64,000 bases of DNA, taken from contig OZ020618.1 in the NCBI GenBank assembly GCA_963971575.1, positions 2,048,501 to 2,112,500 on the forward strand. The letters are read 5' to 3'. Made by a program: the position numbers and the translations under genes. Every line of letters starts with the position of its first letter. The stretch's first letter is position 1. Source of the stretch: Liopterus haemorrhoidalis (taxonomy: Eukaryota; Arthropoda; Insecta; Coleoptera; Dytiscidae). The notes below the pieces were generated by a model, which saw only the letters and a list, made by a program, of their open reading frames with translations, made no database searches and was not told the DNA's origin. Shown here piece by piece: positions 11,964 through 24,300 of this stretch.

Positions 11964-14900
11964 TTATTCAAGTTTTTTGTACATTAAATATACAGTAACT
12001 TAAGTCTAATTTAGCCCATCATGCCAGTTCAGTTATACTCATACGGAATTCGTCAACACTGTAATGCGCGGTTAGAAAGGAATATCTTCATTCTTTTTTT
12101 AAATATATTTCTATTAAGATTTTTGATCCGAAGTGGAAGCATATTATACAGGTTGACTCCGATTACCGACGGTAAATGTCTGGTCGTGGTATATCTACAC
12201 AGAGGCGTCCGAAAGAGTTCCTTTTGCCTGGTGTTATAATTGTGAGTGTTCTGGTTTTTTTCCAGAACACTTTCATTGTCTTTAATCTACAAAAGTACAT
12301 TTAAGATGTACAATGATGGAAGCGTCAATATGTTCAGTTTCCTAAACAGATCTCTACAATGTGCGTAGCGTTTAGCTTAAAATGCGTATAGCTTTTTTTT
12401 GGACTTTAAATATACGTCCATTCAGTGGAGTTGCCCCATAGCTCGACACCGTAAGAGAGTAGACTATGGAAGTAGGCTTAATACAACATTCTGACGGTGT
12501 CTTCGGAAACACATTCGGTCATTCTCTTTAGCATATACGTAATTCTATTCAGTTTAATAGATAGTACGTGGATATGCTCTTTCCACGTTAGCCGGCAGTC
12601 CAAATGCAATCCAAGAAACTTAACGGTATTTTCATTGTACAGAGTATTGTTATTTAACATCCTATTTAAGCTGAAAATAATTGTTTTGGTTTTTGTAGTA
12701 TTTAAACACAATTTGTTACTAGTGAACCATTGTAAAGCTTGATCTTGGGTTACATTCGCGGCTAGCATAGCATCATCACAGTGGACTCCATGGTTTATAA
12801 ATGAAGAGTCGTCGGCGTAGAGCATAGTTATGGCCTGCATATTGTCTGGCAGATCATTGATGTATAATATAAAAATTAAAGGTCCCAAAATTGTGCCTTG
12901 CCCGACGCCCATGTTTATGCTCTTCGTCGACGACAGAACATTGTTGTGGAAGACACATTGTTTCCTATTTTTTAGGAAACTTGTAACTAGGTTGAGTGCT
13001 TCGCCACGTATATCTTAGTGGTCCTCGCACGCAAAATTTCATTGATAATAGGACTATTCGCAAAAAAAAAAAATTCTTGGTGTTGGTGGTCCGCAACTGC
13101 CGACAGTTTGAGAAACACTGAACTATAGAATAGAATTCTATAATTCATACCAACACAGGAGACGAAAACCGGCGGCTCCAGAACCGCATAATATATAATA
13201 ATAATAATAAATTTATTTTTCAAAAATATTTATAAGCTATTTACAAAGTTTTATTGTTTTAAATATAATAAATTATCTTTGACTAATATAATTACCCCAT
13301 ATAAGCACTTAAGGTGTGAATAAATAAAAAAAGAATTTTTTAGATTTTTTTTATAATTTCTTAAATTTTAATTAATACAGATATAAATTTTTTGAACATT
13401 TGTGACACCAGGAAAACTCGTTTAAATTTTCGACTTTTTGCAGTTTTTTTGCTGCACTTAACACTCGTTTATAATAGATATATAACACAAGCATAGCATA
13501 ATAATAACAACAGGACTCTCTTTGTTCGGTTTATTAGAAACAGATATTCAGAACACTGATACTCCTTTTTCTCATCTTTATGCATATGTTATGCCTCAAG
13601 TTATGGAACTATTATAAACGAGACTTTCAGAAAGGAGTTTAGAGTATGACTCATTTTTGGGCAGGTACTTACCGCTGATTCGGCACCTCCTTCAGCTTCC
13701 TCAAGCCTCTCGGAGAGTTGGATCACTTGCACGCTGAGGTCTGCCTTCTCCCTTTCAATCTAAACCACAAAAAATAAATAAATTAAAAAATAGAATAGTT
13801 TAAGAGACGTCTTTCAAAATATGACTTAGAACAAATACTGAACAAATATTTAATGAGTGTGAAGTACTTTTACTTGGAACAACTCTTTTTGATAGCCTGG
13901 ATAGAGCTTAATGAAACGACTGTACTAATTCTGAGTTCTGCGCATGTGATGTCACTGGCCAGTACTGGTGTGAAAGCACTCTACTTATTTAATTCAGAGT
14001 TGAGGGTTGATTTTATAATTTTTATAATTTTATAATTAAAGTAGTGTAGTTTGTAGTGTAGCATCGAAAGTTGGAAGGAATTATTGTGTTTACATTATAC
14101 TTTTTACGTCAGTACCACGCAAAAAATCTGTAGTGTTTGCGCTAATGATGCGCAGAAATGTATAATGTAGAACGAACTTTAAGAATCGTTAGTTAGTTAG
14201 AATTTTTGACGCACAGCAACGATGGCTATTTGTGACTGTATCAGGAATCAATACCACCAAATATTTCTGATCTATTTGAGAATGAGGAGGAATTTTATTT
14301 TCAACAAGATGAAACACCATTTTTGATGAACAGATGAACGAAGAGGCAATATTGATTCGGGAGATTAATATTGGATTTTTATTTATGAAGTTCGTGGCAA
14401 AATTTATATTACAGAACCAATAACTGTCACTGAATTTCGGCAAGCCATTGAAGCAAAATGTGCAGCAATATCAAATATCTTGGTGATTTTAGAACAGTTT
14501 CTCAATGATGCCAACATTGCTTGGGATATTTGGGGACATTTTGAACACACCACAAATCCAACAACTATAGCTGCATTTTGGCAAGATTGTAAAGCAGAAT
14601 GTGTAACAATATCAATAGTAATCTTAAGTGATGCACTTCAGTTTGTCGATATCAACAATGACAAAGACTCCAAAAATGATGAGAACGAAGGAAATTTTTA
14701 ACACTTGTTTTAATACATATTTTTTCTTCATTATAAAATTAAACTTATGAAATTAAATATAGAACTAATTAACAATCAAATGATGAATACATTTTATTTG
14801 GACACTATATTGATCATCGGTCAAATGTTCCAGATTGCGAAATGTCCATTCATTCAAAAACCAAAATAGAAAATTACTATTTTATTTGGTCATTTTCATA

Positions 14901-17900
14901 AATAGAGTATTACTAATCATTATTACGTTTAAAATAATTTAAAACAGGAGTGTTCTTAGAAAACGCAAAGCCCTATTAAAAGTATCATTTGCTGTACAGT
15001 CTGTTCCAAACGGTTAGGCGGAACTAAATGGGAATTTCGTTCTTTTAGGTTGTCACGAGAAGAGACCTTGCTTGGGTTATTTCATTTTTCATGTTAGAAT
15101 GTCAAAATTTAAAATTCCAACAATGAAACCATGGAAACGAATGCCGTATGTCAAAATTAATTTTTTTTTTTACATATATAATGACAAAAAAATAAATAAA
15201 TGGGAAATTTGTATTAAGAATGACACGAAAGAAACAAAATATAAAGAAAATGACATTTTAAAATGATATTAACCTTAACAAAAAAATGTTTATTGTAAGT
15301 ATGATTTACAAAGCTTAAACAAAACGGCTGTAAAGCACGATTTAAAAGATGAAAGTAACTAGATTACAAAATCTAGTTCCGCCTAACCGTTTGGAACAGA
15401 CTTTAGGGGCAGTTTACCAAGAAAATTATTATATAATCCGTCTTAATTTGTAATACGAAACTAGATCTGGTTACTTTGGTGACTGTTGTGGTGTAAACAG
15501 ACTTTGGCGTATCCATGTGAACCAATACTATGCCAATATTATAAATGTATTGTCAATATACAACATAAAAAATGAACTTTTACTGTTAGTTCCGTATTAC
15601 AAAATGAGACAGATAATACCTTATAAGTTTATAAAATAAACATAATTATATTTTCTAAATCTTTTTTTATTCAAGTAGAAAATTTCATTGATATTGTATT
15701 GTTTTTATTGATATAATAAATATTTTAATATAGTGACTATTTTGGCGTGGGGTTTATTACGACGTAGGGCGTTTTTACAGTGTCCAATTAAATCAAACTG
15801 ATTCAATCTAAGTCGGGTTTGAAATATCGTTCCAAAACTTAATGAATCACGAACAAAATTAGCAACAGGAAGCTATTGAATTACAGAAATAAACATGAAA
15901 ATGTATATTTATGCACTAAACAAATCAAGCTTAAATATAGATTTTAATAATATATATCTCTTAGGTGGCGCATAGGGGAGAGAAGGTAAGTTCTGTAAGT
16001 AATAAAACTTACAAGAGCTTACAAGTTCTATTTTTCATCAATTTTTTAGGAAATTCTAGGTATATTTTTATCTGTTAAGATATTGCCAACTGTTTAGTTT
16101 TAGCATAACCTCGCAATATATAGTTTGTGTTTCGTTTTCGAATGTGACAGTACCTCGAACGTTTTAATTTACCATCATCTAGGATATATGTTTTGTTTTT
16201 GTTCACAGCTCGTAACTTTGTGAAGATTTTTTTCAATATTTTCATCCTGATAAATATGTCAACATGTTTTACAGTTGGTAATGTAAAAGTTTTCAAAAAA
16301 ATTGATAAATAAATTGATGTGTGTATAGTGATGCTTTTGTTTCCAAGGTTACCAATAAATTTTTCAATTAATTGATCAAGTTTTTTGTCTAAAACTGTGT
16401 AAAACCAACTTAATAGTACAAAACATTTTAGATTAATTTAACATAAAATTTATAAAATTAGAAATATTTTTCTGATGACTTCATAAATGAAATGTTTATT
16501 ATTGTTTGACTTAAATATGCATTGTTTATATAAAAATCTATTTTTGATTTAATATTTGCTGAACGAAATGAAGGATGAAGGTTATTCTTTTTAATTTGCA
16601 CTTAAGGATAAACTCCTTTTGACTTAAATTAAGGATAATTAAATATGGACTTACTCTTTGGCGCAGTTCTCTTTCTGACTCAAGGTCCTCGTGAAGAAGA
16701 CGGATTTTGTCCTGAAAAAAATAAAAAATATAATTATTTTCCAGCAATCTACAAGGATTGATAAAAACATAATGAATTTCTCTCATTTTCCAGTACCTAG
16801 TAAGTGTAAGACAGATAGACAATCTTTCTTTTTTATATTTTTGGAGAAAAGGGTGCCATTACCTAAAAACGGTTGAGTAAAAACTGTATTTACAATTTTT
16901 TTTATCAACCTTATGTTTTTTTTTTGGTTCCACGGAGTATTGTTATACTGTAAAGGGTTCCACGCAGTGGCGCAGAGAAGGGGGGGGGGGACACGGGCCT
17001 GGGCCCTTCCCAAAACCAGCAGATTATACGGCGCTGCTCGGAGAGTTGAAGATAAAATTTGTTAACCACAACAGTAGTTAATTTTTAAATTACTCCATTG
17101 TAAACAATATTGGCATTTTTTATTTATTTATTTTTTCGTATAAATAAACATTTTTTTAAGATTGCCTACTCTTGATAGGGGCCGTTATTGTTCAAGTGAA
17201 AATACATCACTTTCCAAATATGCTCCAACGAATTATATGAAGGAGAGCGTTGATCCTTTTCCCCCCTGACACATCGACTAAAACATTCGTCCAGTCAAAT
17301 GATAAAACTGTTTTAAACTAATTACTCGATTCAGATAAGATAAAGTGGAAATCTGACTTCGGTATAACCTTCACACGAGTCTGTTCGTTCGGTACAAATT
17401 GTGGCCAAGCGGCTGATTTAGAGAACTGAACATAAGTAAGATAAATATTGAGACTTCAAAAATATATCCCGCGAAAAATATAAATAAATATGTATTTATC
17501 GAAAAAAAAATCAAGTGAAAGTTTTTGATACATGGATTAACAATTACATTTTTTTATCAACAAATAATGGAATTATTATTTGATATAAACATCAATATCC
17601 AACAACAGGGGTGTCGAACTGATTTGGGTTGTAGTCTATTTTACATACAAAATGATAAGCAGTGACGGAACTTTAAATATTCCGAAGGGTTTTTTTGACA
17701 TTTTTAGGGTTTTGTAGGTATGACCAAAAAACCCTTATACCGTCATTTTGTCGTCTGTCTGTCTGTCTGTCTGTCTGTTCGGTAAAAATTGTAGCCAAAC
17801 GGCTAAACCTAGAGAGTTGAAATTTGGCATGCTTATACAACTCTTTGACCCGCACATAGGAAAAATACTAAAACATCTAAAAAACATATCCCCCTAAAAA

Positions 17901-18333
17901 TATAAACAAATATGTGCTCATCGAAAAAAAAAATATTTTTTTATAATTCTGAGTAGGGTATCAAATGAAAGCCCTTGGTACGTGGATTAACGATCAAATT
18001 TTTATTTTTGCAAAATAAATTATTTTGAAGCGATTTTTGCCAAAATTGTGCAAAAAATTTTTTGTCCCACACCCTGTAGCCCAGATGGTTTAAACTAAAA
18101 ATCTGAAAAAATTCTAAGTAATGTACATTGGTGTGAACCGGAATAGTTCAACAGGAATTTTTGATCAGATTAGGTTTTTGGAAAAAAACGCATTTTTTGT
18201 GATTTTTGGCTAATAATGTACACAAGTTATAGCTTTGTAACAAGCAACACTCTAACGTGTGTGCTGGTCTAGTGGTATTTGACGCTGACTTTTCACCCAT
18301 GTAACCCGATCCGATAGGGATCGAACCCTGGAG

Positions 18334-18365
<32 letters not shown>

Positions 18366-21300
18366 TTTTATTTCTATATTGTTTAAATTATTTTTTCAAA
18401 ATTCTAATTATATTTTGGCAAATGTTGCATTTAATTTTTAAAAACGTAAATTTAATAGCCAGTGGAAATAGTTTAAATTATAATTTAATTCTGTTTCAAT
18501 GTACACGAAATCAGAGGGGTGGAACTTATAACAACCAATGGAAGCCATAGGCGCAATTTTGAAATTCTTAATGAACCTTGCTATATAAAAAAAAAAATAC
18601 TGCACATATTTAGAAACCTAAATAATGGTATTAGGCGTTCGAATTAAAATTAACAAAAAAAATATTTTAATATAAAATTTGTTTTCGCATCCAAAATAAT
18701 CATCATTCACTTACTAAATACCTGCAAAACCCTGAAATGTGTGAATATTCACACTTCACATCAATTTTTTTGAAAGAGAAAAGGGGAAGAGAGTATATTT
18801 TACATTTTTAAATATATTTTTCCTCTAAATAAGCTCCAGTGATTTTGATTACCGCTTCAGGGGCCACAAAACATAAGGTTGAGGGCCGTATAGGGCCCGC
18901 GTGCCCTCGAAATTTGATTCGGACCTACCCAAGACAAAATCCTGGCTGCACCACTGGTTCCACGACTTGAAAAAGTCTGGATTAAACCAAAGAATCAAGC
19001 TATATATAATGATTTTTAATAAATATGATTTTTACTAATTTTATTTCAGATTGTTAGTTTTATCTGTGGAGGTTTCTACGTCATTAACTCTTCCAAGTTA
19101 TTTAATAAAAATATCTGTTGAAAAACACATTCCTGAGATTTTTTTTCTAGTTTTTATATTCTGTGTCATCTAATAGGAGGTTTAAAAATAAAGTATGCAC
19201 ACCGTTCTATCTGGCTCCAAGTATAAATCACGTGACCATAGAGTATGTGACCCAGATTATACTTAGAATCACAGCTTAAAACGACCTGGCTAACTTCTTA
19301 GCCGGGTCCTTCTTAAACGCACTACACTTTTAGACACTGCAAGGTTACAATCAACTTATCTTTTACAAACAATTGTAACAATACCTAAAATGCACAAAAA
19401 CGGCTACTAATCAGCATTATTGGACGGTTTTAAGTTTATATAGTCTCATTGGTGTAGGCGGAACTAGATTTTAAATATTAGTAACTTTTACCTATTAAGT
19501 TACCTTTTAATCATTTTGTTTAGCAAACACACATCTGAATTCTTAAAAAGAAAACTCATGACAACTTAGCAAGAGAAATTCCAGTTAATTCCGCATAAAC
19601 ATTTAGAATAGTTTATAGTTTATTTCAAAATTTACACTTTTGAATTATTAATCTTCTATATTAATAAAATTGGAGGCTATACCTGTTTTTCTTTTATATT
19701 TTTTTCCTCATCATATTTGGTTTCTACAGTTTTATATATTGTCTGTCTGTTTGTCCAAGACGCAAAAACAGCTAGAAACATTTTTATGTAATTTGATATG
19801 ATAGAGTGAAACCAGAATTCGAACACAGGCTATTGGCATCTAAAAATGTCATTCTAAGAGGGTGTTTTGGGGTTAAAATTGTTAACTAAAAAAATTAAAA
19901 TATCACCCTTATTATTGATTTAACAGAAAAATGTATCTACATTTAAAAAAAATGTTCAATAAGAATTCTAAGAGGGTGTTATGGAGAAACTGGTTACAGT
20001 AAAACTTAAAATATCTTCCTTGTTATTGATCTAACAGAAAAATATATTTAATAAAAATTGCTTTAATAAAAAAGAAGAAAATAAAATTCAATGTATTTTT
20101 TCAATTGGGTGAATGTTTCAGGAGTTAAAATACCTTAATACTAAATTTTTAAAATATCTTCCAAACTACTGACTTAAAATGTATGACAAAAATTGTTTGT
20201 AATATGAAAACATTTTGGTTCAATGCTTTTTTCTTAATTGGATGTATATTTGGGTTAGAGGACATCCCCCTAATTTAAACTTTTGAAATTTGTCCCTAAT
20301 TACTTGGCAACAAAAATATATATGACAAAAATTGTTTATAATAATAAAAAAATTTTTTTTTTTGTTATATACATTTTTTTAACTGGATCTGTATGAATGG
20401 AGTTACAGGGGTACGCCTCAAAACTAATCTTAAAATTTTCAGTTAGTATTTACTTTAAATCAAAAATGTATGTAACTGCTTTGGTTAAATAAATATGTTA
20501 TTATTATTATTAAAATTTGTTTAGAATGAAGTTTTTTTTTTTCAATACAGTTTTTAATAAGACTATTCAGGGGGCTAAGGGGAATGTAACCTATAAACTT
20601 GAAATATCTCACTTATCATTTATTTAACAGCAGAAATGCATATAAGGAAAATTATTAAGAGTGAGGAAAGGAATATTCTCTTTTCGATACATTTTTAATA
20701 AAAATATTATTTAGGATTTAAAATTAAGAAACGATTCTTTTCTGTTTAATGTTGTTTTTAATAAAATTAATATTGGGGGGGAGCGCTACCTATGCACAAA
20801 TATCTCGATAATCACTTATAAAAAAAAATGTATTTAACAAAAATTTGAATTTTATAGAGGGGGGGGCAAGAGGCCCTATGTTCCCACGAAAAGAAAAAAT
20901 TATAAGTATTTTTAGAATACTACTACACTTTATTTTGTATTTTACATTTTTTAATTTCAATTTTTTGACTTCGAGAAGGAAAAAGAATTTTATAGAGTTG
21001 GGGGGGTGGGGGGTGAAAGAGGAACTTCCACGAAGAGGAAGAAGCTCTAGGCCTCTACGAAGAGGAATGATTTTAAGTATTTTAATAATACTAAATTAGT
21101 TTTTTTTTTGTAAATAATTTCTACACGTGAATATTTGTGAAATACCTCCTAAATTTGAATTTTTGTCGCTAGTTGTTTAGTTTTTCGAGAGAGGCGCTGT
21201 AAACACGGCCTATGTAGACGTTTTTAATATTACGTTTACATGATTTTTTTTTTAAATTTGTCCTAAAATTAATCTAAAATAATACTAACTTTGTAATATA

Positions 21301-24300
21301 TTTTTTACATTTTTTTATTTCAATTTATTGATTTCAAAAAATAGTTTTGATTAAAAATTTTACTATGGAAGGGGGGGGGGGCGAAAAAGGGTGTAGATAT
21401 CCACGAAGAAAGAATATTATAAATATTCTTATCATGTCTTTTAATTCGATTTTTAACATTTTTTATTTTGTTTTCTAATATTTTTTTTTTCTTAATTCTT
21501 GGTGGTTAAATCAACATTGTACAGGTACCTGGGGGCATTGAAACTTAAACTGAGGCCTTAGTTAAGAGCAGAAAATTGTATTTTGTTATAATTTTTTTCT
21601 GATTTAATTCAATTTGTACATTTAATAGTAAATTTCAAAATTTGGACATATTCGGCTCGTTGTTGACAGTTGATTGAGGGTTCCATGTAGATGATGCACA
21701 ACGTCTGGGTAGATAAATAAACTAGGTCAAAGTTCACAGGACGTTTCGCGAATATAAATACATAGTTTAGTTAAAAATAGTCCTTGGCCAGATGTGTCCT
21801 GTTTAAAAGGACAGGCTAATTTTAAAAGAACATATCTGTAGTAATTATATGCATCTGAAATCGTGGTAGTAGTGAAAAATAACTCTTTTAATTAACACTT
21901 CTTACTTTTCACACAAGGCCTTTTATTTATCCTTTCCACTAATACTCGGTTACTAAAGGAGTTAAATGTTCGAGTAATCTCTAACTCAAGTTAAATTATG
22001 TTTTTGTATGTTGTTTTAATTTGAGTTAGGCATAACTTAGTTTACTCCTTCTTTAACAACCAGCCATAAAACACTTAAAGGATGTGTTTAAATAATTTTA
22101 AGGACTGTATTTGATTAAGTAAACTTCCGTACTCCTTAAATCAGTGTTTAATCATATCAAGATGATAAATTTTATCTTTTAAAAAATTTTGGTGAGCTTC
22201 CAAATATTTTGATTAAGATCAAGTTTCTTAGTTCAAGACTGGAATGGCGCTCAAAGCAGCCTTATAAGCAGTGCCTTCTATCCGTTAAATACAATTGGCC
22301 CACAAATATTTTAGGGCCGACAAAAAAATACTTAAATCCGAAAAAAGTAATATGTTTTTAATAAAATAATAAGGATAATAATTTTATTGTTGAGAGAGGG
22401 ATAGGGATATGAAAAGACCTAGGTTCTTACGAAGAGGACAGCACATATGGCCCAAGAAATCATGAGGGTATGTTTATAAGTATTTTTTAATAGTTTTTTT
22501 AAGGTTATCGAAAGTTTTATTAAAAAACCAAAGGGAAAAATATATCCAAAAATAGGCAGTATCCAAAATGAACCAAAGAAGATTTACTGAAGAGTAATGG
22601 ATAAACAACAATGGAGACTGGAAATTGGAAAACGTTGTAGAGGAATTTATAAAATTAATTAATAATAATAATAATATTTGATTGGATTTTTGACTTGAAA
22701 GAATGTTTTTGAATGAATTTTTCTTTCATCAAAAGGGAGGAGAAAATAGTAAGGATCTAGATAAAGCTGGATAGAAGGACCAAGAGAAGAGTAATATAAC
22801 AACAGTTTTTTTTTTTTTTTTTTTTGTTCGTATTTCTATTGTTTATAAAGAAAGTTATTAAGAGCTCTTATTTTTAATCCTATATCGTAGAGCGCAATAT
22901 TTTCCTATTATTTGATTAAAACTGAATACACAAATTAAGTTCATAAAGTCGCCGTTAAAATTGACGAAATCGTCGCTCTTTCAACCGCAAATGCCAATTG
23001 ATAATCAAACATTTTAGCTGCAAGTACCTTACTTTGGCACGTGTTTCATAGTTTGTGCTTTCCAGATTAAGTGGTCGCTTGGAGAGTGGTTGTTTAGCGC
23101 TTAGTATATTTACGGTAATTATTAATCTAAGGCAATATATATTATGAATCGAAAAACAAATATTCATTTAATAAAATATGAAAAAAAGAATGATATTTTT
23201 TAAAAGTTTTTTTGACCTCATATTTGGTTTTTACCCGTTTCAGATGATTAAAAGACGATATTTACAAAAAATCAAGTCTGTCCGTCTGTCCAAGATTTAC
23301 GAAAAAACGGCTGGATATATTTTCACGTAATTTGGTATGATGATAGAGTAAAACCAGTATTTGAATATAGGCTATAAGGCATCTCAAAATTTTTATTCAA
23401 AGGGGGTGCTTCAGGGTTAAAACTGTTTATTAAAAAAATTAAAATATCTCATTTAATACTGGCAACAAAAATATATATGACAAAAATTGTTTATAGTAAG
23501 AAAACATTTTTTTTTTCATTGCATTTTTTTCAATTAGATAAATATTTGAGGAGTTATGGGGGGACAACCTAAAACTAAAATCTACATTATCCTTATTATT
23601 GACAACTGGAAAACCATATATAACAAAAATAGTTTATATTAAAAAAAAAAAAATTCTATTAATTTTTTCATTTATATGAATATTTGAGGAGTTACAGGGG
23701 AACACCCTAAAACTAAAATCTCATATACTTTATTATTGACAACAGGAAAACCATAGAACACACCACAAAAATAGATTATAATAAGAAAACAAAAATTATT
23801 GTTAATAATTTTTTCATTTCGATTAATATTTGGGGAGTTACAAGGGAACACCTCATTAACAGCAAAAACGTGTATGACAAAAATTGTTAATAATAAGAAA
23901 ACAAATCTTAGTTCTATATACATTTTCGATTGGATGAATATTTATGGAGTTATGGGGGGACACCCTAAAACTAAAATCTTGAAATATCTTATTTATTATT
24001 TTTCATCAAAAATTTGTGGAGATATTTTTTTTTTCAATTTAGTTTTTAATAAGAAAATCATTTAGGGGATTGGATAAGGTTGAAATAACTAATTTATTTA
24101 CTTAACATTGTTTCATTTTTAAAAATATCCTGGGACATATTGTCCCAATTTTTTCAGTGGTTATGTCCTATTGGCCAAATTAAAAGGCACGTTTCCAAAC
24201 TGTTGATAATATGCAAAAAATTATTTGTTTAACCGCTTAAGGACTACGCCCGAGTATACTCGGGCGGCTATTATGTGCGAAAATTCCCACACCCGAGATA

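Noticed and set aside
14480..14701. Small independent gene of 73 codons
   Set aside because: Continues the decayed transposase C-terminus from upstream with frame breaks.
18260..18340. Functional tRNA gene
   Set aside because: A and B boxes are present but no cloverleaf acceptor stem closes, and the block is inside a repeated transposon.
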